Source of the DNA: Pratylenchus scribneri | Lineage: Eukaryota > Nematoda > Chromadorea > Rhabditida > Pratylenchidae | Assembly: GCA_030063045.1 (NCBI GenBank) | Contig: JAQSEB010000050.1 | Location: 1-64,000 of the forward strand | Direction of reading: 5' to 3' | Length of the DNA: 64,000 bases | Part shown: in pieces, positions 13,563-24,584 of the stretch | Layout: each line of letters opens with the position of its first letter | Numbering within the stretch: position 1 is the first letter of the stretch | Program-made: the position numbers and the translations under genes | Notes under the pieces: generated by a model | What the model was told of the DNA's origin: nothing | Databases searched by the model: none | Seen by the model: the letters and a program-made list of their open reading frames with translations, nothing else

Positions 13563-14420
13563 CTTCAAATGGCAAACGTAGAGAATTGTGGTCCCGCCGA
13601 ATTTTTTTTTTAAAAATAAGGGAATCTCATTTTTAGGGGTAATCGATGCTGCTGAGCACGAATCTGAGCTCAGATTTTTGATATCTTACAATCTTGGTAA
13701 GATAATGCCAACTTTTACCAAGATAAAGCAAAGGGGGGACCAAGGGCATTTTTGGTGAAAATTTTTGTAGGGCCAATATATAGCTCAATCAACGCAGCTC
13801 GTCGAGAGGAATCGAATGGTACTATTTTTATTGAATAATATTGCGATATAGGCAAGTTAGACGTCAAAATATCTTACCAAGACAAATATTTCTTTTGTCA
13901 TAACTCTCCAATAATTGAATATTATCTCATAAAAATAGTACCATTCGATTCCTCTCGATGAGCTGCGTTGATTGAGCTATATATTGGCCCTACAAAAATT
14001 TTCACCAAAAATGCCCTTGGTCCCCCCCCCTTTGCTTTATCTTGGTAAAAGTTGGCATTATCTTACCAAGATTGTAAGATATCAAAAATCTGAGCTCAGA
14101 ATCGTGTTCTACGCACCCGATTACCCTTAGAAATGTGTTTCCCTTATTTTTAAATTTAAAACCGGGCGGGACCACAATTCTCTACGTTTGCCCTTCAAAT
14201 AAATTTATTCCATTTCATATATTAATTCTTGTTCGAATTTTCAAATACTTCTAATGGACAAGTTAAATGGCATTAAAAAGTTTAGTTAAATCAAATAATT
14301 TTAATTTTGGGTAAATTAAAATTTTTGTAAATTTTAATATAAAATCACATTGAAAGAAGACACTTCAAATAAATTTATTCCATTTTCTATATTAATTCTT
14401 GTTCGAATTTCCTAAACACT
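13541..14420. repeat. Local direct duplication (filled and empty insertion site)
   Basis: The block beginning AAAATCACATTGAAAGAAGA occurs at 13541 and again at 14341. Both are followed by the same AATAAATTTATTCC / ATTAATTCTTGTTCGAATTT context, but only the first is split by the foldback element. Confidence 0.8.
13571..14192. mobile_element. Long palindromic foldback transposon with 8-bp TSD
   Basis: Arms of roughly 290 bp start GGCAAACGTAGAGAATTGTG and end with the complement, and much of the element is its own reverse complement. An 8-bp duplication CTTCAAAT flanks it (13563-13570 and 14193-14200). A paralogous copy of the surrounding sequence at 14341-14400 carries one CTTCAAAT and no insert, giving an internal empty-site control. 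No protein is encoded. Confidence 0.85.
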
Positions 14421-14498
14421 TCAAATGGTAGTAGTTAAATCAAATAATTTTAATTTTAGGTAAATTAAAATTTATTTTTAAATAAATATTATTTAAAT

Positions 14499-17400
14499 TT
14501 ATCCAATTCTAAATTCATAGAATTCGATTTTGTCCAAATCATCTTCATTGAAATGAACATTGCATGTGAATTTTTGTTGGGCGGAATTGAAAGCATCGAA
14601 AAAGCCAAATTGATGGATTAAAGGGCCCAATTGCTGGGATGTATGGAAGGACTGGAAAATAATTAGAGTGGATTAATATGAATTAAATTTTATTATTACA
14701 TCGCAAAGTGTCCCTTCAATGAATGTGCGTTGATGCCATCCGTATGGGGGCACGGTGAGGCGAACAACGGGGATGGCATGGCAAAGGCTGTAGGCATCTT
14801 TGTATTCCTCGATTAACTGTGAAAATGGGTTAGGGTTTATAAAATTTGGATGAATTAAGAGAAAAATTGGTGTATTTGAAAAAATATCAAAGTCAAAAAA
14901 TTGGTAAAAAGAGGCAAAAATCTCAGAGCTAATTTAGAATTATGGCAATAGTTTTCTGGTAAATTCTGTATGATCAATCATTTAGGTTTGAATTGAATAA
15001 GTACTGCTGAAAAAATGCTGATCAAATGTCTTGAAAATTTTATTAAAAGCTTGAACGATAACAATGATTTTAAAGGAAAATTCGCTCAATCTCTTGAAGC
15101 TTTGCAATATTTTCATACCATATTAAAAAGCATATTTGTATTTTTACCAAAAAAAGAGAGAAAATTTTTTTTTTAAATTTATATGGAAATTTGAATTAAT
15201 TGACTTTGTCCAATTGGTAGATTATATTATTTTTTAATATTATTAAAATTTTTCAAAGAAATGTGGACATTTATTGGCTTACATCAAAAAGCATTTGGAA
15301 TTGATGTGCCTCCAATGCCAATTCCGAACAAACGTCTCGTCCGGTTAAAATGAATTCAAATATTGGATTCGCCGGATCCAATAATTCCTTCAATAATTCG
15401 AAAGAAACAATTTGGCCACCAATGAATGGCGTTGGCATTTTTGGCAACACAACTTTTTGTTGAGCAAATTCCACAATTCGTTGGAAAGGCAATGGCTCGG
15501 TGGTGGAACGAATTGTGAAATGGCCGGTTCGAAGCTTTGAAAAAAAGGTTAATAGAGACAGTCTTTTTTATCTCTGAAGCATTTTAGAACATTAATTCGT
15601 AGCTCATTCGATTCAGTATGGTCGAATTAATTAGGAAAATGCTAATCCTGTCCAGATTTATTAAATTTTTAAAGTCATAAACCGGTTTAAAAATCAAAAT
15701 TTTCTGCTGAAAATAGCTTTGATTCAAACAGCTTAAATCGATTTGCTAATAAATAAAAACCGACTCTAACAGATCGATTAAACCATAGATTAAAACTATA
15801 AAATAATTAGAATATAGCGAACCCAAATTTAGTCTAAAAAGATTTTTTGAAATGATTATTGAAGGAATTGCAAAAAGTTATGAGACCAAAAATGGAAAAT
15901 ATGCAAAAATCGTGCATTTTTCTTTTTTACTAGAATTTTTTGATCATATTTTTTCCAATCATTTTAAGATTCAAATTCAAATAAAATATTGTAAGAAATA
16001 AGTATTTAATTCTTTATAGTGTAAAAATATTCACTACCAGTTTAAATACTATCTGGACTGGAATAATATATTTTGACTCTCATTTTTAGCATTCAATATT
16101 ACAAAAAAATCATTTTTTATCAGAAAAAATTCGAATAATAAATTATGTAAGAAATTGACATTTTTAATGTATTTTAAAAAAGGAAATGCGCCCATCTCAT
16201 ATATTCCTTTCTTTTTTCTTAAAAGGTCATTTTAAATTGATAGGCCCTCTAGTCACATCCAATTAATATCCAATTATTCCATCTCCGGGTTCTTCTAATT
16301 CCAAGGAAACATTTTGACCAATAATCGCTTCTTCCAATTTTGGTAACACAACTTTTTGTTGTACAAATTCTTCGATTAATTCCAACGACAATTGTTCAGT
16401 GCTGGAACGAATTGATAAATGGCCGGTTCGAAGCTTTATGATAGGGAAATAAACGTTAATATGAATAGGACAATTACCCCTAAAGTAGGATTTTTTCGGA
16501 ATATTGGATCGAATCCTAGCTTTCGACGGATGAAATAATTCAAAATATTCGAAGATAATAATCGAATATTCTTTTGGTACTCTAAACCTTGCCCTTATAG
16601 ACACATCTTTCTAATAAACCGAAGCCTTAAACCTTTGTTAAATTCAGATTTTTTTTGAATATTTTCATATAAATTATTCCATTAATTGCCTACTTTGAAT
16701 ATTGGGCAATCCAGCAAAAACAATGTCAATGAACGATCATTGTACACATCCAAATATGCTTCTATTTAAATATTAGTGAAATAATTTAAAAACATATTTT
16801 ATGATTCAACCTTCGAAGCAAACATCACGAAAATGGTAGAAGAAATGTGCATTTTCTGGTCGTTCAATGCGCCAATTATTATAATTGAATGTGACCTTTT
16901 TAAGACTGCCATGATCCAGAAGAGATTTCTATGAAATTTTAATAAATTTATAAAAAAGATGAAGAAATAAAAATATGAATAAAACTGGTCTAAAAATGCA
17001 AATTTTTGACTAAATTTTTTTAAATTTTATAAATAAATTAAAATGAATAATTTCTTAAAAAAATATTTCAATCCACACCTGAGTGTACATGCAAAATGGA
17101 ATTCGTTGTGCCGGCCATTCATCACTAACAAATTGCAAATAATTTTGCCGGCATGAATCCGAACAATCCTTGAACACCTGCAAATAAAAAATGATTCAAG
17201 TAAAATTTTTTTAATTTTTGAGATTATTTCTGTCAATGGCAATAACAATAATGCCTAGGGCTTTTCCTATCCCTCACTTTTTCTCTAATAATCGCACCGT
17301 CAATCTATCAATCAAATATTAACCCAATCTGCTTTTTAAACCTATTCCTTTCCCACAAAATGTTCATTTTTTCGCCCACTTTTACTGTTATCAAAATTTT

Positions 17401-18073
17401 TCCGCAAAATTAAATATATGTATTTACTTAAGTCCAATCTAACTAATCCCAATCCCCTTACTTGGACCACTGGGGGGTTTAGGTTAGGGCCCAGCGAAGG
17501 CTCGGGAAAGAGAGCCTAGGCTTCCTCGCTTCCTCCCATCTCGAACAACATTAGTCCCATGAATAAGGATTATAAATTTCACTTTAGTTGCTTATTTTAT
17601 GGTTATTTATTATTATCAGTTTAAAAATTGAAATAAATTTTATATTCTTCTCTTAAACATAAAAATATGATAAGCCTGATCGGTAGAATTTTTTGACCTC
17701 CTTCAAAATGGTGTCTTCCGTCGGTTGCATTGTGTAATGCAATGCACAAAACAATGGGCATAGCCAAATTTTATACATTTTGTAGAGGGACAAATGCGAT
17801 TGTTCCACAGCTAGAATGCAACCCGCCCAATGGACTGGAAAACATTTTTAATTTTATATTGAAATTTTATTAATTTTTAAATTTATTTAAATATTTTGAT
17901 ATTTTATTAAAATTAATTTTTTTTTAGAATTTTTATTAAAATTATTATTTATATTTTTTGAATTTTTTACTCCCCGACAAACCATTTACGAATTCAAAAT
18001 TCTGGTTGATGTCAAAGCGATCAGAGAATTTAAATATTTCAATGAGCAAATCATCGCTCAGAATTGTTGGCAT
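14499..18073 (-). CDS. F-box-like repeat-containing nematode family protein (uncertain family)
   Basis: Leftward multi-exon gene. The first exon (ATG at 18073) reads MPTILSDDLLIEIFKFSDRF, which resembles an F-box helix. Further exons around 17820, 17170, 16920, 16750, 16440, 15540, 14818 and 14650 keep open frames with intron borders. Two paralogous exons share a repeat: KLRTGHFTIRSTTEPL at 15535 and KLRTGHLSIRSSTEQL at 16434, both followed by a VVLPK segment, so an internal exon duplication has occurred. The last exon ends EFRIG and a stop at 14499. If an F-box protein, it would act as a substrate adaptor of SCF ubiquitin ligases; such families are large in nematodes. The F-box call rests on one short segment. 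Confidence 0.4.
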
Positions 18074-19402
18074 TTTTGTTTTTATTATAACAAATCAATC
18101 ATACATAAAATGTTTTATTTTTTAGCAAAGATAAAGCTGGATGCTGGGAAGCTTGGACTTATTTTTAGCTTTGATGCTAAAATGAGGGAAATCTTTTCAA
18201 TCATTAAAGCAAAAAAGAAAAATCAATACTGGCTTTAAAAAAAGTAGACATTGGGGAATATTTGAGCAAATAAAAATGGCCAATTGTTTTGTTTTTTGAA
18301 GCAAAAAATATTAGGATAATAAAATTCTTACAATGCGGATTAGTGATAAATCAATTGATAATAAAATGCATTCTATTGAAATCAGAAAATTTTTCACAAT
18401 TTTTTTTCTAAAAATTATACATCGATTAACATTCTATCGGAAAGGATCAGCAGAATTCTCCCGAAATTTCCCTATTTGGTAAATTGTGACGATGATTGGT
18501 GGGCTTTGTATGAGCCAGCTGGGGCCACATTAATAGCAGAGGAATGTTTGAAAACAATACAAGTGAAGAAAAATATTTTAAATAAATTTTTAAAATTATT
18601 AAAAATTAAAAATATCGTAATAAATTTACGGTTAAATAAATTAATTAATTCTCTTAATATTTTTAAAATATTATTACTTTATTAAAAAAATTTATCAGTA
18701 AATTTAATTTATACTATTCAAAATTAAAAAAATATGGAAAGCAACCAAAACGTTCGTGAAGCTTCGATGATGCAACAACACCAAAGGAATTGGAATGAGA
18801 GAAATTAAAGAATTTTCAAATTTTTCTTTTCTGTTATTGTTTTATATTGTAATGATTCAACAAACAATTTTTCATTCATTTCTTATATAAATGAAAAATG
18901 TTGCAAGAATATAGTGAAAATACTAAAAACAAAAATATTTAATTGGTAAATGATTTTTTAAGGTAAAACTAATAATAATAAGTGTTAGGGCTTGTTATGC
19001 TAGCTAGATTTTGGTAGATGGTTTTAAAAAATAGAGAATTTTTAACAGATCAAAATAACATTAAAATGAGACAACAATTTAGAACCCTTTAATTTTTGAA
19101 ATTAAATTTTTGTGTCTTAATTTTATATTTTATCGTTTAAACAATTAAATCCAATAAATTTTTCCTATCATTGTTGAATTTCCCCAATAAAATTACAATT
19201 TAATCGATTTATATAGGAGAAGATTAAATATTTTCTTCATTTCCTTCACGTTCTTATCAACATTTTACCAAAAACGATTAAGGTAAAAAAAAAGAAAAAT
19301 TTCACGACTATTCAATTTAATATTGATTTTTTTAAATATTTAAAAATAATTTTTAATAATTTTTATTTATATAAATCATTTCTCAATCAATTATTTAATA
19401 GA
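18074..19402. other. Intergenic region upstream of the translocase gene
   Basis: Mostly AT-rich. A short frame at about 18450-18590 (NCDDDWWALYEPAGATLIAE) is less AT-biased than its surroundings and could be a stray exon or gene remnant; no family was recognised. Otherwise nothing is supported. Confidence 0.3.
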
Positions 19403-20332
19403 ATGAGCGAGAGCCAAAATAAATTTGATGGTCGCAAATTTTGTGCAGATTTAATCACCGGAGGCACTGTGGCCGCTGTGGCAAAAACTGTGGTGGCACC
19501 ACTAGAAAGAGTCAAATTATTATTGCAGGTAAAATTCGGAAATAATTACCCAAAAATTATTATAATTGCCCAAAAAATATTAAATAATTTACTCAAAAAT
19601 TATTAAATAATTGCCCAAAAAATAATTAAATAAATTCCCAAAAAATATTAAATAATTTACCCAAAAAATAATTAAATAAATTCCCAAAAATTATTAAATA
19701 GTTTGTCTAAAATTATTAAATAATTTACCCAAAAATTATTTTAAATAATTTATTATTAAACAGGTTCAAGATGCGTCGGCCACAATTACATCTGAAAAAC
19801 GCTACAAAGGCATTGTTGACTGTTTTGTGAGAGTGCCCAAGGAACAGGGCTTTCTTTCATTATGGTACATTTTTTAAAATTAAATCAATTGATAAAAAAA
19901 TTTTATGCGAGGTAATATGGCCAATGTGATTCGCTATTTTCCAACACAAGCACTGAATTTTGCATTCAAGGATAATTATAAGAGAATTTTCATGCATGGG
20001 TAAGTATTAAAATTAAAAGTAGTATTTTAAGTGTACTTCAATTGATAATTTAGAATAATTGTTTTTAATTTCAAAACTAATTCAAACTGTGTCCCTCTTA
20101 GCCATTGACCGTGTTAAATCCTAAAGATAAAATTTTGTAATTAGGTGAAATTCAAACAAGAAAAGGGCCATTCATTCATTGACCAACAAATGGGAAAAGT
20201 GTCCTTCTCGAAAAGAGTCGTATGAGTGCTGAATAGAAACTGAAGAATGACTTTCCGGACAGACAAAATAGGAGGAAAACTAAATGTTTATCTCTTATGA
20301 TTTTTTGAAAGAAAAATGTTAATAACACAAAT

Positions 20333-20375
20333 CCCCTTAAGAACCAGCGGGGCAAGCCCGCTGGTTCTTAAGGGG
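20333..20375. repeat. Perfect hairpin inside the translocase intron
   Basis: A 19-bp GC-rich perfect stem (CCCCTTAAGAACCAGCGGG) closes on a 5-nt loop. A second small hairpin AAAGCGC-TATC-GCGCTTT follows at 20408-20425. No protein is implied. Confidence 0.75.
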
Positions 20376-20587
20376 ACTCCGGAAGGAATACGTGGGAGGG
20401 TATAAAGAAAGCGCTATCGCGCTTTAAGAGATTCCTAGAAGGGTTATTTTTCAAATTAAAATCCATTCCCCATTTTTCTGATCAAAATTCATTCGCGCAC
20501 AACCGGTTTAAAATTTTAAACCGGTTTAATTCTCAAAATAAACCTCAAATTCGTGATCCCTATCATCGAAAACCTCTAAAAAAATTA

Positions 20588-20672
20588 TTGGCCCTTGGTG
20601 GGATTCGAACCCGCGACCTCCGTTCCCATCCCCCCATCTTCGCCAATCGGCTATGAAGGAAAAAATGCCGAG
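20588..20672 (-). repeat. tRNA-derived SINE or tRNA pseudogene
   Basis: On the minus strand a perfect B box GGTTCGAATCC (20601-20611) lies downstream of an A-box-like TAGCCGATTGGCG (20641-20653), the arrangement of a Pol III internal promoter. The T-arm has one mismatch and the acceptor strands (TTCCTT against AAGGGC) pair poorly, so a functional tRNA is unlikely; a tRNA-derived SINE head fits better. Confidence 0.6.
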
Positions 20673-21005
20673 GTACCAATTTTTGCCGGCCTCCACAGCC
20701 GTGGGTTTTGAAGATAGACCCCACAAACCATATATCATTTTGTAGCTAAGACTCTAACTTAAAATCCTAGGATAACAATGGGTATCGAAAAATCAAAAGA
20801 AAAAAAGTTTTACCTGAGCAAACTGAAAAAGTTCAATTTTTTAAACCGGTTTTTGACCAATATCTCGAAACCGAAAAAACTTTTTGGGAAAAACGGATTT
20901 TTCTGGTATGTCCCATATATATGGGAAACTTTTAAAAAAAAGATCTCGGAAATTGACCGGCTAGATTTTGCAAACTTGAAAAGAATTAACGAATTTCAAA
21001 TTTTT

Positions 21006-21256
21006 TATATATATATGTTAGCGCGAAAGTTGAAAATCCGCGAAAGTTGAAATTTACACACTATTTCGCCGAAGAAGCAGAGTACAAACCTAACCCTAGC
21101 CCTTAGCCCCTACCCCTAATCCCATGCTGCCGAGCCCCTAACCCTAAACCCATAGTTAGTTTTTCGATATCTCACTTTTCTCTGCTTCTATGACGAAAAT
21201 AGTGTGTAAATTTCAACTTTCGCGGAATTTCAACTTTCGCGCCGACATATATATAA
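21006..21256. mobile_element. Small palindromic MITE with telomere-like core
   Basis: Inverted arms carry GCGCGAAAGTTGAAA and CGCGAAAGTTGAAATTTAC on each side, with ATATAT termini suggesting TA-type insertion. The centre (about 21088-21155) is rich in CCCTAA/CCCTAG/CCCTTAG units resembling telomeric repeats. Confidence 0.65.
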
Positions 21257-22019
21257 AATGAGTTGGGGAAAATATAAAAAAATTTTAAAGCAGAAAAGAA
21301 CAAAATAAATTAATTTTAATAAATTTCTAAATTTTTAGAATTGATCAAAATAAACAATTTTGGAAATTTTTTGCTGCAAATTTGGCTGCTGGAGGTGCCG
21401 CCGGTGTTACATCCCTTTTGTTTGTTTATCCATTGGATTTTGCCCGAACTCGATTGGCAGCTGATATTGGAAAGTTAAAATTACTCTTTTAAATTTTTTT
21501 AAATTTTTAAATTGGTTAAATATGTAAAGAAAAAAAATGTTCTGATTTATTTTTATTAAAATATTAAAAAATATTCCATTTTTTGCAGGGCTGGTTCAAG
21601 GGAATTCACTGGCTTATTTGATTGCACTGCTAAAATTGTCAAGGCAAATGGTTTGGCTGGACTCTATCGGGGCTTTTTTGTCTCAGTGCAAGGTTTGGGT
21701 TTGGGCCTTCTATTTTTAATATTATTGTTTGCATTTTTTTAGGAATTTTTATCTACAGAGCTGCCTATTTTGGTTGTTATGATACAAGTAAGGCAATATT
21801 TCCCACAAATGATGGCAGAATGAATTTCTTTTTGGCATTTGCTATAGCACAGGTGAATAAAATTTTATATGATTTTAGATAATTTAAAAATTATGAAAGA
21901 TTTGCGAAAAATTTAAAAAAATTTTATATTAGGTTGTCACAATTTGTTCCGAAACATTGGCCTATCCTTGGGACACAGTGAGAAGACGAATGATGATGCA
22001 ATCCGGCAGAACTGATGCC

Positions 22020-22065
22020 AGTAGTAAGCAGACTCCGATTGGAGCCTCCCTTACCCCAGATATAA
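22020..22065 (+). repeat. Polinton left terminal inverted repeat
   Basis: 46 bp matching the complement of 46561-46606 with one mismatch (C/T at position 35). Preceded by target duplication GATGCC at 22014-22019. Confidence 0.95.
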
Positions 22066-22192
22066 TAAAAATCCCTCCCGTCACAAAAGATCTAATAAAA
22101 TCCCGATAAATAATTAAATAATTTATTAAATTAATTAAAATTATAAAATAATGTACAATTGAATATTGTATCGAAGGAATTTAAATCGATAA

Positions 22193-22624
22193 TTAGTGTC
22201 CATTCTGCAAATTCACAACTCGCCAAGTACATCTCGGACAAAGCCGGTAGTAAAAGACCAAATGTCCCGATTCAGCTTCGAAGAAAGGATATTCATCGAA
22301 TGTCCTTGCATAGCAATCGTCACACCATAAATTTTCCTGGAAATTAATCTCTCTTAGATCTTTTACCTTCAAAGGTCGTCCATATTGCCCTGGAGTCCAA
22401 CAGATTTGATTGAAAGCAAATTCGATGAGATTCAATTGATTTATTGGAAGACCTCTCTGCAAACATAGATTTGCTCGCCAGAACCGAGGATGACTAGCGC
22501 AACGGCCGCAGAATACACGCTTCCGGGGTCTGATTCTTTCTTGATTAATAGAACCAAGTGCGTCGAAATCCAAGCTCAATAACTCACAGTCGTAGCATAA
22601 TTCACGATTATTGGGAAGAGACAT
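22193..22624 (-). CDS. Small CxxC zinc-binding protein (unknown function)
   Basis: 143 residues, ATG at 22624, the gene nearest the left terminus. Four CxxC pairs are spaced along the chain (CYDC near residue 10, CGRC near 39, CDDC near 101, CPRC near 129), so two zinc sites are likely. No family was recognised. It is divergent to the next gene and shares with it an intergenic region full of GGGCGGAGTC boxes, a layout repeated at two other divergent pairs of the element. It resembles the CxxC proteins at 32427 and 44089 only in this general design. A regulatory or nucleic-acid-binding role is a guess. Confidence 0.65.
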   Translation of the reverse strand: MSLPNNRELCYDCELLSLDFDALGSINQERIRPRKRVFCGRCASHPRFWRANLCLQRGLPINQLNLIEFAFNQICWTPGQYGRPLKVKDLREINFQENLWCDDCYARTFDEYPFFEAESGHLVFYYRLCPRCTWRVVNLQNGH

Positions 22625-22679
22625 TATATAAATGGAAGGAAATAAAAAAATGAATGGACGGAATATTCAACTAAAATAT

Positions 22680-22925
22680 AAAAGGGGCGTGGCCTAATTA
22701 AGTATATTAACTTTTAGGCCCCTCGCCCACTGGGCGGAGTCGAACTTTTCTCTAACCTTGACCTCTCCTGCGCCCACTGGGCGGAGTCGGTTTTTCTTCT
22801 CATCTTGAAATCGCCCCTCAAAGGGCGGAGTCGACTTTATCCTAACTTTGAATATTTTCACCCCTCTCTCCCTTTACCGCCCACTGGGCGGAGTTATCTT
22901 TTCAACTGACTCTACATATAAACCT
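22680..22925. promoter_or_regulatory. Divergent promoter with four GGGCGGAGT boxes
   Basis: The box occurs at 22732-22741, 22779-22788, 22823-22832 and 22886-22894. Each is preceded by an inverted GCCC, so each forms a small palindrome such as GCCCACTGGGC. A GGGGCGTGG box lies at 22683-22692. TATA-like sequences face both genes (ACATATAAACC near 22915-22924 rightward; the AAATATAAAAGG tract near 22673 leftward). The same boxes recur at 32889-32970 and 38086-38142. Confidence 0.75.
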
Positions 22926-22987
22926 AGAATTCGCCCCCTCATTCTTTCATTCCTTAATATTTATCACACGAAATATATTCTACTAAA

Positions 22988-23500
22988 ATGGCCCAACCAA
23001 TCAAAGATCTTATTAAAACTTCTATTCCCGAAGTCGATATCCTTGTTTCAGCCAGAGGGATCCAACTCACATCGGACAGATTGTTCACTCCTCGATTTGT
23101 TCCATTTGATGTACCAGGAAAATGCCATCTTTGTAAAAGCGATGGAGTTGAAATCGATTTTGCGGTAAGCCAGAGGGGTGTGTTTATCTATTGCCCAAGG
23201 ATGAAAGGTTTGAAATTTGTGGCCTTTGATATTAAAACATCTCTACCAAACCATTGTACATTCCGAGTGAAATGCAAAGGCCGTGTGTTCAACATTCCCA
23301 ATACAGTCGAAGAGGAACCTTCAACTTCTACGAATAAACCAAAGGAAACAGCAACACAAATAGGCGAAAGACTTGCCAAAGAAAAGCAAGCATCCATTGA
23401 AGAAATGGTCCAGAGCATTGTAAAGACGGAAAAGAAAGAAGAGGAAGATAACCAAAACCCCATACTTGACGAGGATACCCAACACCCTTTAACATTCTAA
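22988..23500 (+). CDS. Polinton protein with cysteine-rich core and acidic tail (unknown)
   Basis: 170 residues; ATG at 22988 is the first after the promoter. A compact N-terminal domain of about 110 residues holds CHLC (46-49) and later Cys/His residues (YCPR, NHCTFRVKC) that could bind one zinc. Then follows a Thr/Ser-rich linker and a highly charged Lys/Glu tail. No family was recognised. It precedes the packaging ATPase by 45-70 bp but has the GGGCGGAGT-type promoter rather than the structural-gene type, so it may be expressed with the early genes. Confidence 0.6.
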   Translation: MAQPIKDLIKTSIPEVDILVSARGIQLTSDRLFTPRFVPFDVPGKCHLCKSDGVEIDFAVSQRGVFIYCPRMKGLKFVAFDIKTSLPNHCTFRVKCKGRVFNIPNTVEEEPSTSTNKPKETATQIGERLAKEKQASIEEMVQSIVKTEKKEEEDNQNPILDEDTQHPLTF

Positions 23501-23545
23501 TCCAACACTATTTAAGTTGATATATTTAAATATAATATTCACGAA

Positions 23546-24223
23546 TTGTATATCCATTTTATTATGATTGATACACAAATATTCGAAAATAAAGAATTAA
23601 AATTGCATCTCCCTTTTTCTATGATAATCAATGGTCCATCTTCTAGCGGAAAATCGACTTTCTTATTGAAATTCATTAATCAAGCCCAGCATTTAGTGGA
23701 TCCTCCACCGAAATCAATATTATATTGCTACGGAGAGTATAGTTCTACGGTCCCGGCATTACAAAAGGCAGGAATAGGAATATACTCTGGTGTTCCCTCA
23801 GAGGAAATTATTCAAAAACAACCGAAGCCGTCACTTATTATACTAGATGACTTACTTTACTCGATCAATGAGAGGTATCTCTCAGAGCTTACGACGAAAA
23901 AGTCGCATCATCAGAATTTTGGTTTCATTTTTGTCACGCAAAACCTATTCGAAAAGAAACTCAAAGTCGCCAGACAAAACTCAATGTACTTTGTCTTGAT
24001 GAGAGCGCCTAATAGTGCCTTAGCTATTAGAAATCTCGGACAACAATTATTCCCAAGACAGCTAGACTTTTTTCTCGATTCATATCGATATGCGACAAGG
24101 ATGCCCTACTCTTATCTATTCATTGACCTTCATCCGTCATCTGACCCAACTTTAAGACTGAGGACAAACATATTTAAGGACGACGAAAATCCTTATATCA
24201 TTTTCATTCCGAAAAATGTCTAA
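23546..24223 (+). CDS. ATP: FtsK/HerA (A32-like) DNA-packaging ATPase
   Basis: Pumps viral DNA into capsids. 225 residues; Walker A GPSSSGKST at residues 30-38 and Walker B SLIILDD at 96-102, with the arginine-rich C-terminal half usual for the family. A second in-frame ATG (MIDTQ, residue 7) is an equally good start. Its stop overlaps the next ATG by 8 bp, opening a cassette of four overlapping genes. This ATPase is one of the defining Polinton proteins; length and motifs look intact. Confidence 0.92.
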   Translation: MYIHFIMIDTQIFENKELKLHLPFSMIINGPSSSGKSTFLLKFINQAQHLVDPPPKSILYCYGEYSSTVPALQKAGIGIYSGVPSEEIIQKQPKPSLIILDDLLYSINERYLSELTTKKSHHQNFGFIFVTQNLFEKKLKVARQNSMYFVLMRAPNSALAIRNLGQQLFPRQLDFFLDSYRYATRMPYSYLFIDLHPSSDPTLRLRTNIFKDDENPYIIFIPKNV

Positions 24224-24584
24224 TGATCCGAAATTTGGTCCTCTAATATATGATAATATTGAATTTTTAAAATCACTCGCCAAAACTAAATCGCTAAATA
24301 AAAGAAAGAAAATACTCCAACAAGCAAATACGTCTCAACTTTTATCACTTGTTGAAATTTGCTTAAATATATTGAAATCAAGATTCCCTCTGACAACAAG
24401 ACAAAAGAAAAGGATACTACCATACGCTGATTTTGTTAGAAAATTAAGTCGAGTTCGCTCAGAACGAGCTGCAAAAAATATAATACAAAAAGGAAGCGGC
24501 CTCTCAGTTTATCCAGCTCTTTTGACACCAATCATTTTGGAAGTAGTCAAACATATATTAAACAAGGAAGATGGCAACAAATAG
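24216..24584 (+). CDS. Small basic virion core protein with hydrophobic tail (adenovirus pX-like)
   Basis: 122 residues. The middle is strongly basic (TTRQKKRILPYADFVRKLSR, about 60-79), followed by a glycine turn (QKGSG, 91-95) and a hydrophobic helix (YPALLTPIILEVVKHIL). This architecture is shared by a protein found next to the ATPase in many Polintons and adintoviruses and compared there with adenovirus core or membrane-active proteins. Overlaps the ATPase by 8 bp and the next gene by 14 bp. The exact virion role is inferred. Confidence 0.7.
   Translation: MSNDPKFGPLIYDNIEFLKSLAKTKSLNKRKKILQQANTSQLLSLVEICLNILKSRFPLTTRQKKRILPYADFVRKLSRVRSERAAKNIIQKGSGLSVYPALLTPIILEVVKHILNKEDGNK

Noticed and set aside
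20588..20672. Functional tRNA gene
   Set aside because: B box is perfect but the acceptor stem does not pair and the T stem has a mismatch.
22848..23168. Frame overlapping the 170-residue gene
   Set aside because: It runs through the promoter boxes and has no independent coding signal.
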